Origin: a virus
IMG/VR virus record: IMGVR_UViG_3300025913_000022
Span: 62,001-126,000 of that record
Length of the DNA: 64,000 bases
Reading direction: 5' to 3' (one strand)
Shown here: positions 27,841 to 35,897 of the stretch, piece after piece
How the letters are laid out: every line of letters begins with the position of its first letter
How positions within the stretch are numbered: the first letter of the stretch is position 1
Position numbers and translations under genes: made by a program
Notes under the pieces: model-generated
The model's input: only the letters and a program-made list of their open reading frames with translations
Told to the model about the DNA's origin: nothing
The model's database searches: none

Positions 27841-29774
27841 GCTGGAAAATTTAGTTCAACTTGTGCTTTTGGTTTCGGGTAAATAATATCTAATTCGCGA
27901 TAAATCTTTTTAAGATAGAACGCATAATTAATATCGTAATCTTCCCACTTTTTGTCTGGTCTGTGCACATTATATTTAGTACACATAGATAAACCCGCTT
28001 CAATTTGTATCATGCGTCCATCTGCCTTATTCACTTTCATTATTTTATTTCCTTTATTAGAAATATAATAACGCAGAGTCTTTTGAATATCCTCTGTTTG
28101 TATCCCATTTCCCTGATTAGTGATATATTCGGTTAATTGCCAGTTGCTTTTAGCGCGAACACCACCACAGAAGTTAAATATGTTTTTCTCTTCTTTTAGG
28201 GTTTCTGCAGGGTCCTTACCGTGAATCAAATAATTGAATATAGCTTTTGGTACTACTAAGAATGATTTATTTTTATGCAGCACTTGTATCTCATATTTTT
28301 CAAATGGTTCAAATTCAAAGCGACCTTTGGCTTTTGTTTTACCATTTTTAAATAATCCAATGTAGTTGTTTACATCCCATAAATAGAGCTTCTCGTATTC
28401 GTCATGTTCCAGCTGAAGCTTAGTTGTAGTTTCCCACTCTTTACAAATCTGATTATATTTCTCTTCGTAGCTTTTAGGTATCATGATTTCCAAACCATCC
28501 GTATTAATCATTAACAAGGATGCATCCGGAATGTTCTCTGCAAGCATTTCACTAAGTAAGCATATAAGGAGTTGCCCGTTGATTGTAATTTGCATACCGA
28601 ACTGTGGATCGTATAGGAAGCTGTTTGGTTCGATACTTAAACCATATGAACTGTTCAATATAATTTTAAATACATAGTTCTTCGGGTCCTTCTTTGGAAT
28701 TTTTTTACGTTCATCAAAAAACCACTCGTATTGCTCTACAAAAGCTTTTTTAGGAAGATGCGCTGGATACCATCCATTACGAATCGCAAGGTTTGGATAA
28801 AATGAAGTTACATCAACTGTTTTTATCACGAACCCTTCAGGAGCAACATGCATTCCCGGTTTACTAAAACCATGGATACCACCAAGACCTAAATCAATTT
28901 TAACTCCTCTATACTTTATAGAATATTTAAAAGAGCCTTTGATATTTTTAGGATCAATAATGAGTTTTCTCAAATTATTTAACAGCATCGTAAATTCCTG
29001 TCTTTTGAAATTCACATATGGCAGGATAATTTTATCTACTCTGATCTCAGTACGTAAAGTGCTTGTTTTTTTTAATTCGTATTGGCTTATACCCGTTTTC
29101 TTTTCCAAGAAGTATAAGAACAGCTTTTTAGCTATACTAGGCTCAGATGCGCTGTAAAGGTTTATACCGTACTCTTTTGTAAGTTTGGCTCTCAAGTTGA
29201 TTTGCTCCTTGGAGAGCTTCATTATATTTTTGGTGGATTTTACATCATTCTTACAATAATAAACAATATCGTCTATTTCTTCTTTAGTTGTAATTACTGC
29301 TGTATGATGTATGGGCATCTCCTGAATGTTATACCAATCCATCGTGTATTGTATCCATTTTAATGCTGAGCTTTTTGCCGCATTATTCCAATGATTTAAA
29401 GCGAATACATCTACATTTTTGATTTGGAGTTCCCATTCCGGATATTGCTGCCATTCCCTTGCTTGACTTCTGGCAATAACTTCTTGCGCTTTATCGTAAA
29501 TAAGTTGAGCTATTCTGTGTCCGGGAAGTGTAAATAAATTTTTTTCATTTCTTAAAATATATTCGACAATTTGAGCATCAAATCCTAATCCATTATAAGA
29601 TACATGCCATTCCTCTTTATCTCGATTGCGTTTTAAGAACGCACATAATTTATTAAAATCATTGCGTAATTCATGAATAACAAAATCACACTCTTCATCT
29701 GAGGAATGACTTTCAAAACAAAATACAGAACAATTTGTAATTGTTTCTGCATCCATCACCCAGTGGTTTTTCAT
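27837..29774 (-). CDS. Family B DNA polymerase, 645 aa
   Basis: The replicative polymerase of the phage. The proofreading domain has Exo I D8-A-E10, Exo II Y60-N61...F65-D66 and Exo III Y173-C-K-N-D177. The polymerase domain has motif A at D321 (DVTSFYP), motif B from K370 (KIILNSSYG) and motif C as INTDG with D426. In motif C the first Asp of the usual DTD is Asn, a variant that I believe occurs in other phage B polymerases. A GGIHGF segment (299-303) precedes motif A, as in this group. At 645 residues it is shorter than cellular B polymerases. It overlaps both neighbours by four bases. Confidence 0.93.
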   Translation of the reverse strand: MKNHWVMDAETITNCSVFCFESHSSDEECDFVIHELRNDFNKLCAFLKRNRDKEEWHVSYNGLGFDAQIVEYILRNEKNLFTLPGHRIAQLIYDKAQEVIARSQAREWQQYPEWELQIKNVDVFALNHWNNAAKSSALKWIQYTMDWYNIQEMPIHHTAVITTKEEIDDIVYYCKNDVKSTKNIMKLSKEQINLRAKLTKEYGINLYSASEPSIAKKLFLYFLEKKTGISQYELKKTSTLRTEIRVDKIILPYVNFKRQEFTMLLNNLRKLIIDPKNIKGSFKYSIKYRGVKIDLGLGGIHGFSKPGMHVAPEGFVIKTVDVTSFYPNLAIRNGWYPAHLPKKAFVEQYEWFFDERKKIPKKDPKNYVFKIILNSSYGLSIEPNSFLYDPQFGMQITINGQLLICLLSEMLAENIPDASLLMINTDGLEIMIPKSYEEKYNQICKEWETTTKLQLEHDEYEKLYLWDVNNYIGLFKNGKTKAKGRFEFEPFEKYEIQVLHKNKSFLVVPKAIFNYLIHGKDPAETLKEEKNIFNFCGGVRAKSNWQLTEYITNQGNGIQTEDIQKTLRYYISNKGNKIMKVNKADGRMIQIEAGLSMCTKYNVHRPDKKWEDYDINYAFYLKKIYRELDIIYPKPKAQVELNFPA

Positions 29775-30325
29775 TTGTGTTTTATTAAATAATTTATTGC
29801 TATTTCTAAGTTAGGGGTAGAATCTTTAAAATAACCTAAAGCTCTATTACAAGAATCACATAATAATCCTCTTGATTTACCGTTTTTGTGATTATGGTCA
29901 ACATTCAATTTTCTTTTTAATTTCTTTTGATGAATTTTGCAAATAGCACACCTGTTTTTTTGAATTTTTAATAATTCTGAATATCTCTTAATACTCATGT
30001 CTTTAATCCCAGCATTTTTCCAACTTCTCTCTTTGTATAAATTTTTATTTAAACTGTAGTGAATTTTTCTTTTTTGTGATATTTTATCTTTGTCTCTTAC
30101 TCTTGCTATTTTTCTTCTTGCTTTTATCTTTTTGGAATTTTTATGATAAAAGTTATTTGCATTTTTTCTTGCCCTCAACATATTTTTATGATACCATTCT
30201 CTCTGAGCATTTTTATTACAACAATTACAATAAGAATGTTTACCGTCTTTTTTAGAAACGTCTTTTCTAAATTCGGAAATGCTTTTTACTTTTCCGCATT
30301 TTATACATTTTTTATTTGTAATCAT
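29771..30325 (-). CDS. Recombination endonuclease VII-like HNH protein, 184 aa
   Basis: The C-terminal domain has C126xxC129, then D143-H144-N145-H146, then C156-D-S-C159 with RALGYF after it: the treble-clef zinc/HNH arrangement of endonuclease VII. The N-terminus has two further Cys pairs (C7xxC10 and C33xxC36), and the middle is very Lys/Arg-rich. Such proteins cut branched DNA or act as homing-type nucleases. The gene overlaps the polymerase by four bases and has a strong promoter ending only five bases before the ATG, so the mRNA may be almost leaderless. Confidence 0.85.
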   Translation of the reverse strand: MITNKKCIKCGKVKSISEFRKDVSKKDGKHSYCNCCNKNAQREWYHKNMLRARKNANNFYHKNSKKIKARRKIARVRDKDKISQKRKIHYSLNKNLYKERSWKNAGIKDMSIKRYSELLKIQKNRCAICKIHQKKLKRKLNVDHNHKNGKSRGLLCDSCNRALGYFKDSTPNLEIAINYLIKHK

Positions 30326-30330
30326 TTTTA

Positions 30331-30361
30331 CAAATGTATAAAAGGATTATGAGACTGCAAA
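30331..30361 (-). promoter_or_regulatory. Strong Bacteroidota-type promoter for the endonuclease/DNA polymerase operon
   Basis: On the minus strand TTTG (complement of 30358-30361), a 19-base spacer and TACATTTG (complement of 30331-30338) match the consensus at every fixed position. The ATG begins five bases downstream, so transcription should start at or within a base or two of the start codon. Confidence 0.72.
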
Positions 30362-30373
30362 ATTGTACTAAAT

Positions 30374-30409
30374 GAAAAAAGGAGCACCTAATCTAATAGA
30401 TGCCCCTTT
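30374..30409 (-). terminator. Rho-independent terminator
   Basis: Read on the minus strand, AAGGGGCA and TGCTCCTT form an eight-pair stem (one G-T) around a 14-base loop, extended by A-T pairs and followed by a run of T. It lies between the stop of the 188-residue gene and the promoter of the endonuclease/polymerase operon, so it separates two transcription units. Confidence 0.75.
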
Positions 30410-30431
30410 GTATTTAATAACTGGATAAAAT

Positions 30432-30998
30432 TTATTCTTTTTTCTTTGCTGTTGCAGCTTCAGGTGCTTTTGCAGGTTGTTCACTGTTAGTGTGCACAAC
30501 TTTTAAACCTTCTTCTTTTGCCATATTTTCAATGGCTGCACTTCCAGCTTCCGGAGTCATTACCTTTCCTTCTGTATCAACATGCTCAACTTTAAATTTA
30601 CTACCTACGGCTTGTAATTTTGGATCTGTAGAAGGAGCGTCCAAGAATTTTTTAAAATCAAACTCGTTGTGATTTAAAGCAAACATTTTAATGAATTCTT
30701 CTATCTCATTATCTTTTATGATAAAAGATTTTTGAAAAATTTCAGCAAGAATTCTTTGTTTTTTGAAAGGATTTTCTCCCTCTTTACGATGTTTACGCAA
30801 TTCAAAATCCCCGTTGTCATCCACTTTATAAAACATCTGAGGAATGTTTATTTTAGTAGGATTAAAAACAGCAAGTATTTTTGTATCCGGTTCATAAAAT
30901 GCTTCAACAAAAGCACAATCTTTAGATATCGGAATCATTTTGAACGTTTCGTGTCCATCGTTAAGAGCTGTTATCAGCAGCATTGTTTTTTGAATCAT
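30432..30998 (-). CDS. Hypothetical protein with Ala/Lys-rich tail, 188 aa
   Basis: Residues 1-120 look like a compact alpha/beta domain. The last 30 residues are low-complexity, rich in Ala, Pro and Lys. I recognise no family. A terminator follows directly, so this is the last gene of the operon that contains the NAD-related genes. A 57-base gap separates it from the NAMPT-like gene. Confidence 0.6.
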   Translation of the reverse strand: MIQKTMLLITALNDGHETFKMIPISKDCAFVEAFYEPDTKILAVFNPTKINIPQMFYKVDDNGDFELRKHRKEGENPFKKQRILAEIFQKSFIIKDNEIEEFIKMFALNHNEFDFKKFLDAPSTDPKLQAVGSKFKVEHVDTEGKVMTPEAGSAAIENMAKEEGLKVVHTNSEQPAKAPEAATAKKKE

Positions 30999-31055
30999 AG
31001 TTTTAGGTTTTAGTTGGTTTTTATTAGTGAATTACAAATTAAAGAAATTAAGAAG

Positions 31056-32660
31056 TTATTTCCAAGAATTGTTTTTAACTCTTTCTCTAATTTCGGCTAA
31101 AGATTGTTGAACCACTAAATTTCCATCTTTAAAAATAGTTTTCAACTCGCCTTGTTTTTCTTTATCCCAACTTAATTGATCTTCAAGGTATAAAGCACCG
31201 CTGTGATCATCTTTAAATACACCTAATAAGCCACGGGCAGATTTCTTAGTTCCATCATCAGTAATAGGATCCTTGAAAATTTCTATACCTGCTCTTTCAT
31301 TTTCGATTTCTACCTCAGCATAAGTGGCTTTCATCGCAAAACCATACGTATCACGAGTTACATACTGGTAGGTATATGAACCAATACCAGCTACCCAATT
31401 GATTGACGCAAAACCTTTAGCTTCTAGTTTTTCACAAATTGTATCTGCGCGTTTAGTAGTGATAGAATCACCATAAATAGCACCGATATGTGGATCAAGC
31501 AATTTGTAACCTTTTTCTGTCATGGTTCCACCAAAAATATCCCAAAGAAGTTCAACTACTCCTTTAAATATAGGCTCATCACCTTTCACTTCGACCATTT
31601 CCTGTCCCGGAAATTCTTTTCGTTTAACTTCTCTATAGTTTCGACCCTCTTGTTTAAATAACATTTCACCACACATGATATCAATAGGATCTCCCGAGTC
31701 AGGACGTATAACTACTTTACCATTACGTGCAAGAATAATCTCTTTTAATCGAGGTAAATAATCAGTAAGTACTTTCCAAAGATCCCACGTATCAGAAACT
31801 ATACTGATGATACCGTTAGGGTACACTTCTGTAATTAATCGTTTGAAAACTTCAAATTCAGCATCTCCATAACGTTCCCATGTAAGGTTGCCCTTTTTGA
31901 TATAGAAACCGGTTCCTACACACATTACGGCATGCTCGGTAGCAAACACACTGCAACCCACCAATTCCTTATCAGAATCAGCTTTATAATAGTCCTCTAA
32001 TAATCCAATAGCGGGAATGGTGTCGGTACCCACAAATGATGTTAAATGAGCTGCTCCTGATACTTTAGCGGCTTCCCTTCCAAACATACCACGGTAAGAG
32101 AAGTCATGTCCTTGGAATGGCACAAAATCGATATTTCCAACAGTTTTCATTGCCCATTTGCTGAATATCTTATAATATTCAAAAGCAGTGGTAGCTGAGG
32201 TCATTGGTCCCCAAGTCTCGCAACTCATATCCGTCTCAATATAATTGGTTAACCAGTAGAACTGATCCATGGTGCTTACAACCGTATAGGCAGGCACACG
32301 GATAGGAATAGCTACCCCTTCCGGAATTGCTTTTATTTCTAGGGGCATGTAACCAAGGTCGTGCAGCAATCTAACGTGCTCTATACCGATGGCATCTGCT
32401 GCTTCCGGGCTGGTATAATTTTTTATTCTGCGATAAAAAGCTTTCCCAACTTCCTCAAAAGGCTTGCTAAAGAATTCTTTGTTCCACAGTTCAATTAAAG
32501 TGCTGATCACGTAGTATTGGATACCAAATACAACTACTTGGTTTACGCCTTCTACGCGGCTTTTTCTGGGGGTAAAGTTAGAGTAAACTAACTTTGTTTC
32601 TTTTGGGTACTGGCGACGGTGATCTATTTTGTAACCGTCTGTGTTTAAAATTGGTGTCAT
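31056..32660 (-). CDS. NAMPT-like nicotinamide transferase (candidate Namat of NARP1), 534 aa
   Basis: Full-length nicotinamide phosphoribosyltransferase fold. Active-site positions line up with human NAMPT: D8-G-Y (human D16/Y18), H185-D-F187-S-Y-R (F193/R196), D213 (D219), H243 in ATEH (catalytic H247), D290 in SDTW (D279), and R319-P-D321 in IRPDSGDP (R311/D313). A NAMPT would make NMN from nicotinamide and PRPP. The closest known phage setting, beside a PRPP-synthetase homologue with no NMN adenylyltransferase, is NARP1. There this enzyme (Namat) joins nicotinamide to ADP-ribose pyrophosphate to give NAD+ directly. Sequence alone does not separate the two substrates. Confidence 0.85.
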   Translation of the reverse strand: MTPILNTDGYKIDHRRQYPKETKLVYSNFTPRKSRVEGVNQVVVFGIQYYVISTLIELWNKEFFSKPFEEVGKAFYRRIKNYTSPEAADAIGIEHVRLLHDLGYMPLEIKAIPEGVAIPIRVPAYTVVSTMDQFYWLTNYIETDMSCETWGPMTSATTAFEYYKIFSKWAMKTVGNIDFVPFQGHDFSYRGMFGREAAKVSGAAHLTSFVGTDTIPAIGLLEDYYKADSDKELVGCSVFATEHAVMCVGTGFYIKKGNLTWERYGDAEFEVFKRLITEVYPNGIISIVSDTWDLWKVLTDYLPRLKEIILARNGKVVIRPDSGDPIDIMCGEMLFKQEGRNYREVKRKEFPGQEMVEVKGDEPIFKGVVELLWDIFGGTMTEKGYKLLDPHIGAIYGDSITTKRADTICEKLEAKGFASINWVAGIGSYTYQYVTRDTYGFAMKATYAEVEIENERAGIEIFKDPITDDGTKKSARGLLGVFKDDHSGALYLEDQLSWDKEKQGELKTIFKDGNLVVQQSLAEIRERVKNNSWK

Positions 32661-32672
32661 ATTGTTGGTTTT

Positions 32673-32975
32673 TTAGTTTTGATTAACAGTTACTCTTTTT
32701 GAATATTTTCCACCTGTGTCCCAAGATATAGATTTTATATTTTTACCTTTTGTAAAATATATGTGGCTAAAATTCCAATTTATACTATCAAGAGAAGTAT
32801 GTACAAATAGACTATCATTTCCTATAATTTTAAGAAAATGATCTTCTTCTCCATAATTTATATTGAGCTTAACACCTTGAAACACATTATTTCCAGAACT
32901 ATTGTATACTTCTTTTACAGTCGGAACATGACATTGAAAAAAGATCAATGGAAGTAATAAAATTATTTTTTTCAT
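32673..32975 (-). CDS. Small lipoprotein, 100 aa
   Basis: The N-terminus is a lipoprotein signal peptide (MKKIILLLPLIFFQC) with the lipid-carrying Cys at 15. The mature part is beta-rich. It overlaps the neighbouring lipoprotein gene by four bases, inside the candidate NAD+ operon. Function unknown; surface or periplasmic location expected. Confidence 0.6.
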   Translation of the reverse strand: MKKIILLLPLIFFQCHVPTVKEVYNSSGNNVFQGVKLNINYGEEDHFLKIIGNDSLFVHTSLDSINWNFSHIYFTKGKNIKSISWDTGGKYSKRVTVNQN

Positions 32976-33247
32976 TTATTATAATTAGGGTTAAAAGGAA
33001 CTACTTGGATTTCATCATATATTTTGAATAATCCTCTTTTGGCTATGAAGGTTGACCTATGCATTCTGTTACCTGCACTTCTTCCAGAACCCATACTACT
33101 GATTCCAGATAAAACAGTGTATCTATCTGTGGAATCCTTATATGTTTCTATTGCAATAACAAAAGGTGCTCTTGGTTCAAATTCTATTTCTTCATTTTCA
33201 CAAGCATTCAGAATAATTAAAGCTACTATTATTATAACTTTTTTCAT
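32972..33247 (-). CDS. Small lipoprotein, 91 aa
   Basis: Lipoprotein signal peptide (MKKVIIIVALIILNAC) with Cys at 16, then an acidic segment and a beta-rich mature part with a Ser/Gly/Arg-rich loop. Coupled by four-base overlaps to the HAD gene upstream and the other lipoprotein downstream. It may act in superinfection exclusion, but that is only a guess from the type of protein. Confidence 0.6.
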   Translation of the reverse strand: MKKVIIIVALIILNACENEEIEFEPRAPFVIAIETYKDSTDRYTVLSGISSMGSGRSAGNRMHRSTFIAKRGLFKIYDEIQVVPFNPNYNK

Positions 33248-33690
33248 GCTGCGTCGTCTAAATTGATTTTTGATTGTTTATAAGCTCTCACTTTGTACAC
33301 TGTTACTTCTAACATATCCAAAGCTTCATCAATACCTGCACGATCATCCAAGAAGATATTAGCGTATATTTTACCGTTCTTACCATAAGGCACATCAATA
33401 GGTGTAATATTAATACCATCTATATCTAAACCTTTGTCTGCACAGTATTTTTTAATCTCTTCATAACGGTCCTCATTACAGGCTGTGAATACAACTAACC
33501 ATATACCTGTCTGCTTACAAACTTTCAGGAGATTTATTGTTTTATCCAGCTTGATAAGATCCTCTTGATCTTTGAACTTCCATGGAGAAATTGTGTCATC
33601 GAAATCAACAGCGGCAACAATTTTACCGTGCTGTACCCACTCTTCGTAAAGACGTTGGTAATATTTGTTTTTGTGGTTTATCGGTGTCAT
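33244..33690 (-). CDS. HAD-superfamily phosphatase-like protein, 148 aa
   Basis: HAD motifs in order: D-F-D-D-T (motif I, about residues 21-25), VVFTACN (motif II Thr) and FLDDRAG (motif IV Asp pair), with a short cap. The start chosen is the ATG at 33688-33690, one base after the stop of the PRPP-synthetase-like gene. The 36 extra upstream codons lie inside that gene and do not look like protein. It lies between the two NAD+-pathway candidates, so a nucleotide-sugar or phospho-ribose substrate is possible; this is inference. Confidence 0.78.
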   Translation of the reverse strand: MTPINHKNKYYQRLYEEWVQHGKIVAAVDFDDTISPWKFKDQEDLIKLDKTINLLKVCKQTGIWLVVFTACNEDRYEEIKKYCADKGLDIDGINITPIDVPYGKNGKIYANIFLDDRAGIDEALDMLEVTVYKVRAYKQSKINLDDAA

Positions 33691-33691
33691 T

Positions 33692-34624
33692 TTAAAATAG
33701 ATTACGTTGTTTAACAAAACTGTTAGGATGAATTTCACCTTCAAATACAATGATGTCTGATAAATCTTTATAGCTATTTGTAGTATAAATGTTATCAAAA
33801 TATTGAGCTAGTTCTTGAAATCCTTTACTAAATATTCCGTGAGTTACAACAAGTGAAATTTTACTTTTACAAATCTCGTTTTCACAAGCAACATTATATT
33901 TATGTATTTTGTTTTTTATTTCTTTAGCAATTTCAATAAAAGTTTTACCTCCATCGCATATGTCATCTATTATAACAAAATTCTTTTTTTCGTGATGTGC
34001 TATGTTTAAAGGAACATCTGTTTTGGTTAGTTTACCTTCTTCATTTCTGTGTTTACTACAAACAATAATTTCTCCATTGTAATTTATTTTCTCAGCTATT
34101 TTGTAAATCTTTTTTAAAGAACCTCCATCAGGAGAAACTAAAACAAAATCATTTAATTTTGCGTTAGTATCAGAAATAAAAGATTCAACCACAGTTAAAT
34201 TATCTATTTTCTGAAAATTATTTAAACAAGCTTCCAAAACATCCGAGTGAGGGTCCATAACGGTTACTGAATTAAAATTCAAATCATTTATTGGTGGACA
34301 ACTTACTTCCTTCAAATAATTATTTGATCCTTCCTCAAATTTTCTATCTGACCTTGAACCTAAAAAGTATGGTGTATACAAATGGATTTCTTTAACTCCT
34401 AAATCTCTTAACGATCTGGTTGCACATGTAATAAGCTCCAAATCCATAAAATTATTATATCGAGATTTAATTTGTACGGCTTTATCACAGAAACTGCTTC
34501 CCCATTCTTTACTTTCATGAGTTCTCCATCCAATGATGTTAACCTGTTGTTGCCCATCGGGAAACTTAATGATTTTGTATTTAAGGTCTGATTTTTCCAG
34601 ACTTGTTAAATTTAGTGTTATCAT
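33692..34624 (-). CDS. PRPP-synthetase-like enzyme (candidate Adps of NARP1), 310 aa
   Basis: Ribose-phosphate pyrophosphokinase fold. The FPDG motif is at 21-24, SRSDRKFEEG at 90-99 (ATP-binding flap region), DPHSD at 124-128, SPDGG at 164-168, and the PP-ribose loop IIDDICDGGKTF at 218-229. A standard Prs makes PRPP from ribose 5-phosphate and ATP. In the phage NARP1 pathway a homologue (Adps) instead pyrophosphorylates ADP-ribose. The partner NAMPT-like gene lies in the same operon, so Adps is the favoured reading, but substrate choice needs biochemistry. Confidence 0.85.
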   Translation of the reverse strand: MITLNLTSLEKSDLKYKIIKFPDGQQQVNIIGWRTHESKEWGSSFCDKAVQIKSRYNNFMDLELITCATRSLRDLGVKEIHLYTPYFLGSRSDRKFEEGSNNYLKEVSCPPINDLNFNSVTVMDPHSDVLEACLNNFQKIDNLTVVESFISDTNAKLNDFVLVSPDGGSLKKIYKIAEKINYNGEIIVCSKHRNEEGKLTKTDVPLNIAHHEKKNFVIIDDICDGGKTFIEIAKEIKNKIHKYNVACENEICKSKISLVVTHGIFSKGFQELAQYFDNIYTTNSYKDLSDIIVFEGEIHPNSFVKQRNLF

Positions 34625-34635
34625 GATTTATGTTT

Positions 34636-35088
34636 TTAAAATTTTCTACGACAATATTCTGCGATTAAAAATGCATCGGAATTCCAAAGGACAACTTCAC
34701 TTTTAGGAAATAACTCTTGAGCTTTTCTTTTCAATCTGTTTTTCCAAGAAGTAGAGGTTTCTCCCTTTTCCTTTTTCAACATATAAGATTTCATCCATGT
34801 TTGCGGTGTAATTTCCTGATAGGATATCTTACACAATTCTAAGGTGTACAATAATCTTTCGACATTTACTCCAAAGGTAAAATTGGCTTTAGCTCCGTTC
34901 GTTGGTCTGCAGCCTACCTTTTCTAGTAAACAGAAACAGTGTTTATCTGTATACTTACCCAAACGCTCTCTGAAAGCATCTCTGGTTTCAGGTGTTTTGA
35001 ATACTTCAAGCACTCTACCATCTCCAGATAGAACTACAAACCCTCCGGACTGTCCGGGATCGCATCCGATGAAAATCTTCTCGCTCAT
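34636..35088 (-). CDS. RuvC-like Holliday junction resolvase, 150 aa
   Basis: RNase H-fold resolvase with acidic residues in the expected places: D10 in GCDPGQSGG, E56 in LLEKVG and D138 in NSDAFLIAEYC. The Lys/Arg-rich helix near 115-122 fits DNA contact. It would resolve branched replication or recombination intermediates before packaging. The length is normal for phage RuvC-type enzymes. It sits with primase and dNMP kinase genes. Confidence 0.88.
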   Translation of the reverse strand: MSEKIFIGCDPGQSGGFVVLSGDGRVLEVFKTPETRDAFRERLGKYTDKHCFCLLEKVGCRPTNGAKANFTFGVNVERLLYTLELCKISYQEITPQTWMKSYMLKKEKGETSTSWKNRLKRKAQELFPKSEVVLWNSDAFLIAEYCRRKF

Positions 35089-35089
35089 A

Positions 35090-35896
35090 TTATATGTTAT
35101 TTGATTGTGTTTCTTTTTGTGCCCTTCTTACGTATCCCTCTTTCTTAAAAGGTTCAATAAAAATAATTTTTGTTTTACTGAAGTTTTCTCCGCAAGGTTG
35201 TAAACGAAAATGACCACTAACATCAAACCCTTCATTTCGAATTGAAGTAGTGTTCCATCTGCTGTTTACAATTGTTATTGGAAATCTTGAGCAGTTCAGT
35301 AAATTGTCCGGAGATTTTTTACTTCCGTGCTTTGTTCCGGGAGCTACTATAATCTCATCATTCTCAGTAAGAAACATAAAGCAAAATAAAGAATAATAAA
35401 ACTTCTCTATCGCTTTTACATCTGAATGCTCGAAGTGTTCGCAAAGCTCACCTGTTTTACGATTTAAGTGAAACATCACCCATTTCATATTACCGGTGCC
35501 TTTCTTTTTATCCTCAACTTTAAACTCCGTATGTATAAAAGCAATTCTGTCTTCATGAAATCTAACACGAAGTAAAAAGTTATCTGGGCAAATAAAAGTT
35601 AGTTTTTGATCTTGGATATCGCTGAAAACAGTCCAGTCGTAATGACCTGCTTCAGTCGGCTTTACCTTTAACATGTCAAGCTTTTCTAATACAGTATTTG
35701 TTACGTAATAAGCTTTTTGATCTTTACTATGTAACAAGTGGTATAAAGAATATACTTGATCAGGTAATTGTAACTCTTCTGTTTTTTCGGTACGATATGC
35801 TTTTTTAAATTCTTCCGGATGTGTGGATTCTAAAATTTCAAACCACAATGTATCATCGGTAAGGAATCTATAAGCTATGTGATTTTCTAAAACCAT
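35090..35896 (-). CDS. Conserved phage protein of unknown function, 268 aa
   Basis: The C-terminus (about residues 226-260) has GHFRLQPCGENFSKTK and IFIEPFKKEGYVRRAQ, a motif that I recall at the end of many otherwise unrelated phage proteins of this size. The rest is a mixed alpha/beta domain without catalytic motifs. Position between primase and resolvase suggests a replication or recombination role. One base separates it from both neighbours. Confidence 0.65.
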   Translation of the reverse strand: MVLENHIAYRFLTDDTLWFEILESTHPEEFKKAYRTEKTEELQLPDQVYSLYHLLHSKDQKAYYVTNTVLEKLDMLKVKPTEAGHYDWTVFSDIQDQKLTFICPDNFLLRVRFHEDRIAFIHTEFKVEDKKKGTGNMKWVMFHLNRKTGELCEHFEHSDVKAIEKFYYSLFCFMFLTENDEIIVAPGTKHGSKKSPDNLLNCSRFPITIVNSRWNTTSIRNEGFDVSGHFRLQPCGENFSKTKIIFIEPFKKEGYVRRAQKETQSNNI

Positions 35897-35897
35897 G

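Noticed and set aside
31056-32660. NARP2-type pathway (NAMPT with NMN adenylyltransferase)
   Set aside because: No NMN adenylyltransferase (HxGH-type) is present in the window; the nucleotidyltransferase at 59.5-60.2 kb is of the polymerase-beta type.
33691-33798. Upstream start of the HAD gene
   Set aside because: The extra 36 codons lie inside the preceding gene and are low-complexity hydrophobic; the ATG at 33690 follows that gene's stop directly.
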